From assembly GCA_020846535.1 (NCBI GenBank), contig JADLDR010000116.1, forward strand, positions 1 to 49,876: a DNA stretch of 49,876 nucleotides, in the 5' to 3' direction. This document shows, piece after piece, positions 8,474-16,150 of the stretch (the first letter of the stretch is position 1; the number at the start of each line of letters is the position of its first letter). The position numbers were made by a program, and so were the translations under genes. The notes under the pieces are model-generated. The model did no database searches and was not told where the DNA came from. It saw only the letters and a program-made list of their open reading frames with translations. Source of the stretch: Armatimonadota bacterium (GTDB taxonomy: Bacteria; Armatimonadota; JADLDR01).

Positions 8474-9547
8474 CTATCCGCTCTCCATGGCAACCCAGTG
8501 CCGCTCCTCCGCAGAACGCAGGGCCGCCTCGATGGCAGTCTGCGCCCGGAGGCCATCGGTGAAATCCGCGTCCTGGTCGTCTTTGGCGGCCTGTCCCAGA
8601 CAGCAATCCGCGAAGCGGCGCATCATCGCTTTCATGCAGCGGCCCGGTTCTTCCGCCTGGCCTTCGGGCAGGGAGACGGCCCGGTAGGGTTCGCCGCGCA
8701 GCGAGATTTCCATCCTGTCCGCCTCTCCTCTGGAGAGAGGGCATCGCAGCCCCCCTCTTTCGCCGTAGAGTTCGATTTCGGCGTACCGTCTCTGGGGGCA
8801 TGCCCGCCCGGTGAAGAACTGCCCCCGGACGCCGCCCTCCGTCTCGAAAAGGACAGAGGCGATATCATCTGTGGTCACCGGATGAAGGCTGCGGTCGGCG
8901 GCCTCCAGGGAGCGCGGGAAAGTGACGGCCTGAGCGCAGCATGCGGTGATTTCGCCCGCCACCACCCGGATCGTATCGATATAATGAGACCCGACATCGG
9001 CCAGCATTCCCGCCCCGGCCTCTTCCCGGTCGTGACGCCAGCCGAAGGGAACGCCGGGCATCAATTCCCCCGAAGCCCCGCCCTCCACACGGACATAGAA
9101 GATTCGCCCGATCTCGCCGGAAGCAGCCATCTCTCGGAGCATTCGCAGGCCGTGCAGATAGCGAAAGAGAAAAGCCACCTGATGATGCTTTCCCGAAAGC
9201 CGGGCGGCCTGCTCCATTCGGGCAGCATCCGCCCGGCTGAGCGCCAGGGGCTTCTCGCAAAATACAGGCTTTCCGGCCCGGAACGCTTCCAGGGCTATGG
9301 GCAGGTGCGCCCGGTTGGGGGCCGCCACCGTGACCGCATCGATCTCGCCGCAGGCGATCAGCTCCCGGTAGTCCGTAAAAACATTCGGAATACCCGACTC
9401 CCGGGCTGCCTGCAAGGCTCGCTCCCGGTTACGGGAGCATATGGCCGCGACATGCACCTGCGGATGGGCCTGAAGACAGGGAATATGGCAGAGATTCGCC
9501 CAGCTGCCCGCCCCGATCACGCCGACATTCAAGGTTGGTATGGTCAT
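8474..9547 (-). CDS. Gfo/Idh/MocA-family sugar oxidoreductase
   Basis: This 357-residue NAD(P)-dependent dehydrogenase has a Rossmann start 'VGVIGAGSWANLCHIP' (GxGxxA-type dinucleotide motif) and the family hallmark 'CEKPLALS' around residue 95, whose lysine is catalytic. The second half is the alpha/beta sugar-binding domain, with 'MLADVGSHYIDTIRVVAG' holding the usual D-x-G-x-H active-site motif. Substrates in this family are sugars, inositols or sugar acids and cannot be read from the sequence. It is the first gene of an operon with manA (9-bp gap), suggesting mannose or a mannose derivative. The ATG at 9547 has a GAGGAT ribosome binding site. Confidence 0.92.
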   Translation of the reverse strand: MTIPTLNVGVIGAGSWANLCHIPCLQAHPQVHVAAICSRNRERALQAARESGIPNVFTDYRELIACGEIDAVTVAAPNRAHLPIALEAFRAGKPVFCEKPLALSRADAARMEQAARLSGKHHQVAFLFRYLHGLRMLREMAASGEIGRIFYVRVEGGASGELMPGVPFGWRHDREEAGAGMLADVGSHYIDTIRVVAGEITACCAQAVTFPRSLEAADRSLHPVTTDDIASVLFETEGGVRGQFFTGRACPQRRYAEIELYGERGGLRCPLSRGEADRMEISLRGEPYRAVSLPEGQAEEPGRCMKAMMRRFADCCLGQAAKDDQDADFTDGLRAQTAIEAALRSAEERHWVAMESG

Positions 9548-9666
9548 CGAAATCCTCTAGAGCGGTAGAGTCCGGATTTTCACCGAGGGGCGCAGATCGC
9601 CCTTTTTCGGTATCCAAGCAGCCCGTTGGCGTCAAGGTTCCGTGATGGGGCCATCCTGCCCGACCT

Positions 9667-9964
9667 GTAGGGGCGAACCCCAGGATCGCCCCATCGCGAT
9701 CCAGATCAGGGGAAACATCCTCCGCTCCTGGGGGAGGGGTGACCTCTCGCCCCACTTCGGGGAGAGGGGGGGAGACTGTGCGGTCATTGGCGGCCCCATC
9801 TCCTCCCCCTGCCCGTTTCGGGAAGGGGGCGGGAGGGTTAGGTAACCATCTATCAAAGCCCCCAACCCCGCCCCGGCGGGACAGTCACCCTGATCGGGAT
9901 ACCTATGGGGCGATCCTGGGGTTCGCCCCTACGGCCCTGTCCCAGGGGAAACTGCACCCTGACT
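9667..9964. repeat. Dispersed ~298-bp non-coding repeat, copy 2 (inverted relative to copy 1)
   Basis: Reverse complement of 6825-7121 with only scattered differences; same orientation as copy 3 at 32675-33031. It begins with the palindromic module GTAGGGGCGAACC and ends CTGCACCCTGACT. It occupies most of the 9548-10141 gap. The remaining ~175 bp before the next gene shows no clear promoter consensus. Confidence 0.9.
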
Positions 9965-10141
9965 CCAACGGGCTGCTTATATCATTTTGGCGAAGCCTCT
10001 GCCCGATTCCTGCCTGCTTGCCCGGAAGGATAGCGCCTCCCCGCCCTGACGGTATATAGATAACCGCGAGTTCAGCCGATAATCGTACAAGAGCGGTTGG
10101 CTTCGGTTGCAGCAGAGTGGAGCGCGTGAAGGAGTTTGCGC

Positions 10142-12574
10142 ATGAAATCCATGCCCAAAGCGGCACAGGTATATATCGTATCGGTCTGGGTGATCGGGGT
10201 TTTGGTTATCGTCTATGCTCTTTGGAACAGCCGCAGCAATGTTATGACCAATGCCTCCGAACTGTCTTTTTATCTGGTTTTGGCCGGTCTGGCAGGCTCC
10301 CGGAAGATCAAGCTCATCAGCGCCGAAAAGGAGAAGACCGGAACGATGTCGGTGGCTTTTGCGGTCACTTATGCGGCGATTCTCAAGTTCGGGCCGGTAG
10401 GGGGAATGCTGACCGGATTTTTCTCAGGGTTGTCTGCCGGTATCTTCCCTTTGAAAAAGCGGCACCCGCTTTACCGACTCCTCTTCAATACCCTCAGTGT
10501 TACCGCGATTGCCTGGGCGTCCGGGATGGTCTTCTGGCAGATGGGGGGAAACGCGGTCGCTATAGACAACATGGGTTCTCTATTCGGGCCTGTTGTCGCC
10601 TCCACTTTGGTTTATTACCTCCTCAATACCGGATCGGTTGCCCTGGCAATCGGCCTCTCCACCTCCAAGAAGCCCCTGGAAACCGTAAGCCTTTGGAAAG
10701 AGAACTTCCTGTGGACAGCGCCCGGATATTTTGCAGGAGCTTCCACCGGAACGCTGGTGCAGATTTTTTTTAATTATACTGGCATCATTTTTCTGGCCCT
10801 TCCTATCCTCTACCTCACCTATTATTCCTATAAGATTTATATGGAAAAAGCGCGAGAGCGCGAGGAGCATATCCTGGAGCTTCAGCAGAAGCAAAAAGAG
10901 CTGGCGGACCTCTATCTGGCGACAGTGGAATCGCTGGCGATTGCCATCGATGCCAAAGACCCCTATACCCACAAGCACATCCTGCGAGTCCAGAAATACG
11001 CGGAGGCTATCGCCAAGGCCATGGGAGTAGCGGGAGACGATTTGAGAGCCATCGAAACCGGCGCTCTGCTGCACGATATCGGCAAGCTGGGCGTGCCCGA
11101 CTATATCCTGCTCAAGCCGGGGAAACTCACTCCGGATGAGTTCGACAAGATCAAGCAGCATCCCGATACCGGCTCCATGATCCTGGACCCGGTCAAGTTC
11201 CCCTGGCCTGTCATGGACGTGATCCGCCATCATCACGAGCGATATAACGGGACCGGCTACCCCGACGGGCTGAAAGGAGAGGCTATCCCCCTGGGCGCTC
11301 GCATCCTGGCCGTCGCGGATGTTTACGACGCCCTGACCTCCACCCGCTCCTACCGGAACGCCTGGACGCACGAGCAGGCCATCCAGCAGATTCAGCAGAG
11401 CGTGGGCAGCCATTTCGATGAAAAGGTGACCGAAGCCTTTTTGCAGGTGATCGGTGACATCAGCGAAGCCCTGGAGCGGGAGCGCCAGCAGAGCCTGGAA
11501 GGAGCCTCCCCCGACGAGAAATCCGCCCGGACCGACCGCACCCGCAAGAACCGGGCTACAGAGAACATCTCGCGGGCGCACCACGAGCTGATGACCATCT
11601 ACGAGATCGCCCAGACCATCAGCTCCACGCTTGACCTGAAGGAAACGCTCTCGATCCTTACCCACAAGATTCAGAACGTGGCGGAAGCGTCCACCTGTGT
11701 GATCCTTCTCCTGGACGCGGACAGCAAGCAACTGAACGCCCGATCCGCGGTAGGCGTCAACGAGCCGTTCTTCGCGGGCGCTTATGGCAAAGTCGGAGAA
11801 GGGATGACCGGAGAGGTCGTCCGGAGCGGGCATCCCGCGCTGGGAGCCTACCAGAAGGATGACCTGATCCTTTCCTCCTGCTATCAAAGCTGGGACAACC
11901 TGCTGTCCGCCCTGGTGGTTCCCATGGTGGTCGAAGAAACGGTGATCGGAACCATCAACCTTTACCATGAACTCGACGACGCTTTCTCCCAGGACGATCT
12001 CCGGGTGTTGCAAATGGTGAGCCGCCAGGTGGCGATGGCGGTCAACAACGCCCAGCTCTTCGAGCGCACCCGCGAATCGGCGCTGACAGACCCGCTGACC
12101 GGCCTGCACAACGCCCGCTACCTGATGATGTTTCTCGACCAGGAGCTTCAGCGCGCTCAGAGAAACGCCCACCCGCTTTCCCTGTTCGTGATGGACCTGG
12201 ATGATTTCAAAGCCATCAACGACCATTTCGGCCACCACCAGGGCGACCGCGTTCTGGGTGAAGTAGGCGAGGTTTTCAAGGATCAGGTGCGCGCCTACGA
12301 CCTGGTGGCCCGATACGCCGGGGATGAATTCGTGATCGTGCTGCCGGAAACCGGCCCGGAGGAAGCCGCCGCCCTCGCCGAACGGGTTCAGGAAGCGGTT
12401 TTCCACTACAATACCGGTCTGAGCCACAGCGAACTGGGCGACATGCGGATCGGGGTCAGCATCGGGGTCGCCTCTTACCCGAAAGACGGAGAGATCGTCA
12501 AAGACTTGATCGATGCCGCCGACCGACGGATGTATGTGGACAAACGGGGCAGGAAGCAGCCCCGGGCCGCCTGA
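10142..12574 (+). CDS. Membrane HD-GYP + GAF + GGDEF protein (c-di-GMP phosphodiesterase/cyclase)
   Basis: The protein has 810 residues from ATG 10142 (AAGGAG seven bases upstream). Residues ~8-235 form about six membrane segments. A coiled linker leads to an HD-GYP domain (~255-440) with HD at 311-312, HHE at 364-366 and GYP at 372-374, all residues expected of an active c-di-GMP phosphodiesterase. A GAF sensor domain follows (~485-640), then a GGDEF domain (~645-808) whose signature is AGDEF at 726-730, with an RxxD inhibitory site (R717-D720) five residues before it. The protein may thus break down c-di-GMP and also make or only bind it; AGDEF cyclases can be active, so this is open. The gene is followed by two c-di-GMP riboswitches, which suggests a local c-di-GMP circuit. 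Confidence 0.95.
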   Translation: MKSMPKAAQVYIVSVWVIGVLVIVYALWNSRSNVMTNASELSFYLVLAGLAGSRKIKLISAEKEKTGTMSVAFAVTYAAILKFGPVGGMLTGFFSGLSAGIFPLKKRHPLYRLLFNTLSVTAIAWASGMVFWQMGGNAVAIDNMGSLFGPVVASTLVYYLLNTGSVALAIGLSTSKKPLETVSLWKENFLWTAPGYFAGASTGTLVQIFFNYTGIIFLALPILYLTYYSYKIYMEKAREREEHILELQQKQKELADLYLATVESLAIAIDAKDPYTHKHILRVQKYAEAIAKAMGVAGDDLRAIETGALLHDIGKLGVPDYILLKPGKLTPDEFDKIKQHPDTGSMILDPVKFPWPVMDVIRHHHERYNGTGYPDGLKGEAIPLGARILAVADVYDALTSTRSYRNAWTHEQAIQQIQQSVGSHFDEKVTEAFLQVIGDISEALERERQQSLEGASPDEKSARTDRTRKNRATENISRAHHELMTIYEIAQTISSTLDLKETLSILTHKIQNVAEASTCVILLLDADSKQLNARSAVGVNEPFFAGAYGKVGEGMTGEVVRSGHPALGAYQKDDLILSSCYQSWDNLLSALVVPMVVEETVIGTINLYHELDDAFSQDDLRVLQMVSRQVAMAVNNAQLFERTRESALTDPLTGLHNARYLMMFLDQELQRAQRNAHPLSLFVMDLDDFKAINDHFGHHQGDRVLGEVGEVFKDQVRAYDLVARYAGDEFVIVLPETGPEEAAALAERVQEAVFHYNTGLSHSELGDMRIGVSIGVASYPKDGEIVKDLIDAADRRMYVDKRGRKQPRAA

Positions 12575-12614
12575 AACTTTGCCCTCGCTCGCTAAAAACC
12601 GGTATTCTTCTCAG

Positions 12615-12643
12615 TTACGAATCTCGCGGTTTTGGCCTATAAT
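12615..12643 (+). promoter_or_regulatory. Probable promoter of the riboswitch-subtilase transcript
   Basis: A perfect TATAAT (12638-12643) has TTACGA (12615-12620) 17 bp upstream. Transcription would start near 12650, exactly at the beginning of the first riboswitch. Confidence 0.6.
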
Positions 12644-12650
12644 AGAATCA

Positions 12651-12752
12651 ATCGGGCATAAAGCGACAACGGCAAAGCCAGGGAAACCTGGCGGCGCAAA
12701 GCTACAGGGTCTAAGTCCGCTTGCGGATATGATAGCCTAGCCACCGAAAGTA
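12651..12752 (+). ncRNA. c-di-GMP-I (GEMM) riboswitch, first of tandem pair
   Basis: The segment shows the GEMM-I consensus in order: GCGACAACGGCAAAGCC, a GAAA tetraloop on a CCAGG/CCTGG stem (12678-12691), the invariant GGCGCAAAGC after it, a GGGTCTAAG tetraloop-receptor segment (12708-12716), a second hairpin (TCCGC TT GCGGA) and the closing ATGATAGCC..GCCACC. These aptamers bind c-di-GMP between the two parallel stems. It is followed after only ~10 nt by a second aptamer. Confidence 0.88.
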
Positions 12753-12760
12753 TGTCCCCA

Positions 12761-12866
12761 TCGAATAGCGACCGAGAAGGGCAAACCCCGGGAAACCGGG
12801 GGACGCAAAGCCGATTGGGTCTACAGGGGCGACACGCCCCTAGGACTGCCAGGCTGCCGAAGTTGA
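12761..12866 (+). ncRNA. c-di-GMP-I (GEMM) riboswitch, second of tandem pair
   Basis: The same architecture recurs: GCGACCGAGAAGGGCAAACC, a GAAA tetraloop on CCCCGG/CCGGGG, GGACGCAAAGCC, the GGGTCTACAGG receptor strand, a hairpin GGGGCG/CGCCCC, then CCTAGGACTGCC..GCTGCCG. An intrinsic terminator begins 12 nt later, so this aptamer is probably the one that directly controls read-through into the subtilase gene. Confidence 0.9.
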
Positions 12867-12877
12867 TGAAACTCCTT

Positions 12878-12916
12878 GCCTCTCATCGGTCTTTCGATGA
12901 GAGGCTTTCCGTTTTT
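12878..12916 (+). terminator. Intrinsic terminator, riboswitch expression platform
   Basis: CCTCTCATCG (12879-12888) and CGATGAGAGG (12895-12904) form a perfect 10-bp stem, 11 with the flanking G-C pair, closed by a 6-nt loop and followed by CTTTCCGTTTTT. It stands between the aptamers and the subtilase ribosome binding site at 12925-12933. Confidence 0.85.
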
Positions 12917-12942
12917 ATAGGGATGAAAGGAGACAGCCTGGA

Positions 12943-14583
12943 ATGACGGGACATACCAACTTCAAGCTGCGGGTTATAGCCGCAGTTGTCGGCCTGTTGA
13001 TCTGCATGGCCGCGGCAGGCGCAGCCTCTGCGGATCGCTTCAAAATCTCCGGAGATCTTCAGCAGCAAATCCACCGGCTGGGCGCTGCATCTCAGGGAGA
13101 CCGACTGGTTCCGATCATCGTGCAGACGCGCAACCGGCCCGGCCAGAGGCATCCGGGCCTGGTCGGGCAGGGCGGCGGCATCTTCAGCCGGAGCTTCGAA
13201 GCCATCGCCGGGTTCTCGGCAAAGCTGCCCGCCCGCGCCATCGAAGCCCTTGCCCGCGATGCGGACATCGTGTCGATCTCCCCGGACCGGCAGGTGCAGG
13301 GGGCGATGCACCTGACCGCAGCGGCGGTCGGGGCGGATGTGGCCTGGAACTCCTACAAGCTGAACGGAACCGGCATCGGCATCGCCGTGCTGGACACCGG
13401 CATCTGGAGCCATCCCGACCTGGTGACCGGTAAGAACCGGATCGTCGCCTGGAAGGACTTCGTAGGGGGCAAGACCAAGCCCTACGATGACAACGGTCAC
13501 GGAACCCATGTCGCCGGGGTGATCGCCGGCAGCGGGTACAAGAGTTCCACCTATTCCATTCGCCTGAAAGGAATGGCCCCCAGCGCCAACCTGATCGGGG
13601 TGAAAGTGCTGGACAAGTTCGCTGCCGGACAGGTCAGCACGGTTATCAGCGGCATCGACTGGTGCATCGCCAACAAGAGCCGCTACAACATCCGGGTCAT
13701 GAACCTGTCCCTGGGGCACGGTGTCGGGGAAAGCTATGTCACCGACCCGCTGTGCCAGGCGGTGGAACGGGCCTGGCAGGCTGGAATCGTGGTCGTGGTG
13801 GCCGCAGGCAACCAGGGGCGGAACGGCTATGCCACCATCGCTTCCCCGGCCAACGACCCGTACGTCATTACGGTCGGGGCCATGAAAACGATGGGAACCG
13901 CCGCGAAATCCGATGATCTGATCTGCACCTACAGTTCCAAAGGCCCCAGCCGTTTGGATCATGTTCTCAAGCCCGATATCGTGGCTCCCGGGAACCGATC
14001 CATCGCGCTCTACGACAACGGCTGGCTTTCCCTCACCTATCCCGGCAACGGGGTTCAGCCTTCTATCTTCTCGGGAACGGGTATCGTTCAGTACTTCACC
14101 CTGAGCGGAACGAGCATGGCCGCCCCTGTCGTGAGTGGCGCGGCGGCTCTGATGCTTCAGAAAAACGCGACCCTCAGCCCGGATACGGTGAAGGCCCGCC
14201 TCATGAAGAGCGCGGACAAGGTGGCCGGGGACATCTACACCCGCGGCGCGGGCTACCTGAATATTCCCGCCGCCCTGAGCGCTACCGGCGCGGCCTCCGC
14301 GCCTGCCCGATCCCCATTCGTCTTCCAGGCGGAGTGGGGCGTCGTTCTCTCCGACAATGCGATGTGGGGGGATAACGCCATCTGGGGGGATAACGCGATC
14401 TGGGGCGAGAATGCCATCTGGGGCGACAATGCGATCTGGGGTGAGAACGCCATCTGGGGGGATAACGCGATCTGGGGCGAGAACGCGATCTGGGGCGAGA
14501 ATGCCATCTGGGGCGACAACGCCATCTGGGGCGAAAGCACTGTCTACAGCGAATCCCTGGACATTATGATCTACGGAGAGTAA
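12943..14583 (+). CDS. Secreted S8 (subtilisin-like) serine protease with WG-hexapeptide tail
   Basis: This 546-residue preproenzyme has a signal peptide over residues 1-30 (cleavage near AASA-DR), a propeptide (~50-120) of the inhibitor-I9 type ending before 'TAAAVGADVAW', and a peptidase S8 domain (~140-445). The catalytic triad is Asp151 (VLDTGI), His186 (GHGTHVAG) and Ser391 (SGTSMAAP), with oxyanion Asn290 (AAGNQG). After a ~20-residue linker come ten tandem hexapeptides xNA(I/M)WG (residues 471-530) and a 16-residue end. It is predicted to be an active extracellular or surface protease. Expression is likely governed by the two upstream c-di-GMP riboswitches and terminator. The ATG at 12943 follows an AAAGGAG site. 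A very strong terminator follows immediately. Confidence 0.95.
   Translation: MTGHTNFKLRVIAAVVGLLICMAAAGAASADRFKISGDLQQQIHRLGAASQGDRLVPIIVQTRNRPGQRHPGLVGQGGGIFSRSFEAIAGFSAKLPARAIEALARDADIVSISPDRQVQGAMHLTAAAVGADVAWNSYKLNGTGIGIAVLDTGIWSHPDLVTGKNRIVAWKDFVGGKTKPYDDNGHGTHVAGVIAGSGYKSSTYSIRLKGMAPSANLIGVKVLDKFAAGQVSTVISGIDWCIANKSRYNIRVMNLSLGHGVGESYVTDPLCQAVERAWQAGIVVVVAAGNQGRNGYATIASPANDPYVITVGAMKTMGTAAKSDDLICTYSSKGPSRLDHVLKPDIVAPGNRSIALYDNGWLSLTYPGNGVQPSIFSGTGIVQYFTLSGTSMAAPVVSGAAALMLQKNATLSPDTVKARLMKSADKVAGDIYTRGAGYLNIPAALSATGAASAPARSPFVFQAEWGVVLSDNAMWGDNAIWGDNAIWGENAIWGDNAIWGENAIWGDNAIWGENAIWGENAIWGDNAIWGESTVYSESLDIMIYGE
14353..14532 (+). repeat. Ten tandem 18-bp coding repeats (hexapeptide D/E-N-A-I-W-G)
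   Basis: Ten in-frame 18-bp units encode DNAMWG once, then DNAIWG or ENAIWG. Units differ mainly at third codon positions (AAC/AAT, GCC/GCG, GGC/GGG/GGT), and the first residue alternates irregularly between Asp and Glu. An eleventh, degenerate unit (ESTVYS) follows. Silent variation points to selection on the peptide rather than a fresh DNA duplication. Confidence 0.97.
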
Positions 14584-14637
14584 AACGCGAAGGCAGGCAG
14601 GGCCGCTCGGTAGCGGCCCTGCCTGCCTTCGCGTTTT
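14582..14637. terminator. Bidirectional terminator with 26-bp perfect stem
   Basis: Arms 14582-14607 and 14612-14637 are exact reverse complements around a 4-nt loop (CGGT), with AAAA/TTTT at the base on both strands. The structure starts at the subtilase stop codon and ends at the stop of the convergent gene on the minus strand, so it serves both. Confidence 0.92.
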
Positions 14638-15103
14638 CAGTTCGTCAGGTACATATCCACGATCTCAGCGGAAGCCTCGCCGCTGGCGCTGACGTTGATA
14701 CAGGTGACCGTGTGCAGGGTCAGGTTCGGGGCCGATCCCTGGCTGACAATAACCACGGTTTGATTCTCCATGTAATCCACGCCGCCTTCACCGGAGATAT
14801 GATCCCAGGCGTTGCTGGCGCTGTTGACCTGGTAGGCGTTCCCGGTATTGAGATCGACGCCGCTGAAGTTCTGGTAGTTCTCATGAAATATAACTGTCAT
14901 GAGATTATTATTGATGGTGCTGTGGATGGTCTTATGGATCGTGCCGGTGATGTAGACCGTTTCCCCGTTGGGGCCGGCCAGAGTCGTATCGAGGGGAAAC
15001 GTGAAACTGTCCGTTCCCCCGGGGTCGGCGCAGACCCAAACGATAGAGGCTGTCAGCAGCAGCGTGCCCAGCAGCGCGCAGAGAAAGATAGCGTTTTTTT
15101 CAT
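14637..15103 (-). pseudogene. Small secreted protein of unknown function, frameshifted in a poly-A tract
   Basis: An ATG at 15103 with a good GGAGA ribosome binding site is followed by seven A residues (15094-15100). In the frame set by this ATG translation stops after 15 codons. One base more or less in the run joins the ATG to a long frame that encodes a clear signal peptide (KNAIFLCALLGTLLLTAS..) and a ~130-residue mature domain ending at 14637. The mature part contains 'GETVYITGTIHKT' and 'VIFHENYQNFSGVDL' and has no family I recognise; it looks like a small all-beta secreted protein. The defect could be a real mutation, a sequencing error, or slippage-based on/off switching. It is convergent with the subtilase and shares its terminator. 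Confidence 0.7.
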
Positions 15104-15338
15104 ATTGTCTCCTTTCCTTTGGAGTATATGACGGCCCCGTTGATTAAAAGTCTACTCGCTGCGCGGCCGAATAGTCCTGCACGCAATCCGCAATTTTTAC
15201 TCGCAAATATACCTGTTTTTTTGCAAAGCATTGAAAAAATATATTGTTAAATTAGGGGCAAGTACGGAATAACGCCTTCGAAGCGCCTTATTTTGAGGCA
15301 AGCGAAGGTTCAATATAAGCTGACGAAGGGTGGATCTC

Positions 15339-16133
15339 ATGAATAAAAGAGGCTTCACACTGGTGGAGATGCTGGTGGTGGTGGCCGTGATCGTGCTGTT
15401 ATCGGCCATTCTGGTCCCTACATTCACGCAGACTATCGAAAAATCCATGGAAACGAGCTGCCAGTCCAACCTGAAGCAGATTGCCACAGCGATCATGATG
15501 TACGCCCAGGATTATGACGAGACGCTGCCCCTGGCCGTGGGAGCGCCTATCGACAGCAGCCCGGCATGCGGCGGGTGCAAGGCATTCTCGCCCTTCCGGA
15601 TGACGGGAGGCGGGCAGCTCTTGCAGTGGTTCCAGGCCTGCGGCTGGAGTCCCGGCTCCATCCCCGGCAGCGTCAACCAGAACTTCCCGTGGCTCCATAC
15701 CGTGCTGGCTCCCTATATCAAAGGCCCCGAAGTGTGGGAAGACCCGGGCGATAAAGGGGACGACGCCCTCTGGAACCAGGGGATCGCCGCCCATTCCTAC
15801 AATATGTATGGCAGCAGCTACCAGTTCAATAACGGGCTGGTCTGGGACTGGACGAATCCTCTGGCAACCCAGCCCAGCGTGATGAGCCTGTCGAACCTGA
15901 GAGATCCCTCGCAGACGCCGGCGGCCTTTGACGGAGAAGGATTCTGGCACCGATCCCGGAACGACTCCAACGCCTCCGACCCTTATCTGCAAGGCAACAC
16001 ATCCGATCATTATAATGTGGTCTTCTGCGACGGCCATGCGAAAGCCGTTCCCGCCGACACTTTGCTTCTCCTGGGCGACCTGGGAGGCAATCCCGTTCCT
16101 CGCGGGATGCTCTATGTCAGCCCGCGCCAATAA
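15339..16133 (+). CDS. Prepilin-like secreted protein (type IV pilin-type N terminus, DUF1559-like)
   Basis: This 264-residue protein starts at ATG 15339 (GAAGGG site upstream); a GTG at 15330 is less likely. The N terminus MNKRGFTLVEMLVVVAVIVL is a class III signal peptide, cut before the Phe of GFTLVE and methylated by prepilin peptidase, with the hydrophobic helix that assembles into pilus or pseudopilus fibres. The body includes 'SNLKQIATAIMMYAQDYDETLP', a typical DUF1559-like segment, and near the end 'HYNVVFCDGHAKAVP' with the DGH motif of these proteins. It heads a two-gene cluster with the next prepilin (17-bp gap). Such proteins are greatly expanded in Armatimonadota and Planctomycetota; their individual functions are unknown. 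Confidence 0.9.
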   Translation: MNKRGFTLVEMLVVVAVIVLLSAILVPTFTQTIEKSMETSCQSNLKQIATAIMMYAQDYDETLPLAVGAPIDSSPACGGCKAFSPFRMTGGGQLLQWFQACGWSPGSIPGSVNQNFPWLHTVLAPYIKGPEVWEDPGDKGDDALWNQGIAAHSYNMYGSSYQFNNGLVWDWTNPLATQPSVMSLSNLRDPSQTPAAFDGEGFWHRSRNDSNASDPYLQGNTSDHYNVVFCDGHAKAVPADTLLLLGDLGGNPVPRGMLYVSPRQ

Positions 16134-16150
16134 ATGTGGAGGTTGTTTCG

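Noticed and set aside
14353..14532. Regularly spaced repeats suggesting a CRISPR-like array
   Set aside because: The 18-bp units are contiguous, in frame and encode the hexapeptide tail of the subtilase; there are no unique spacers.
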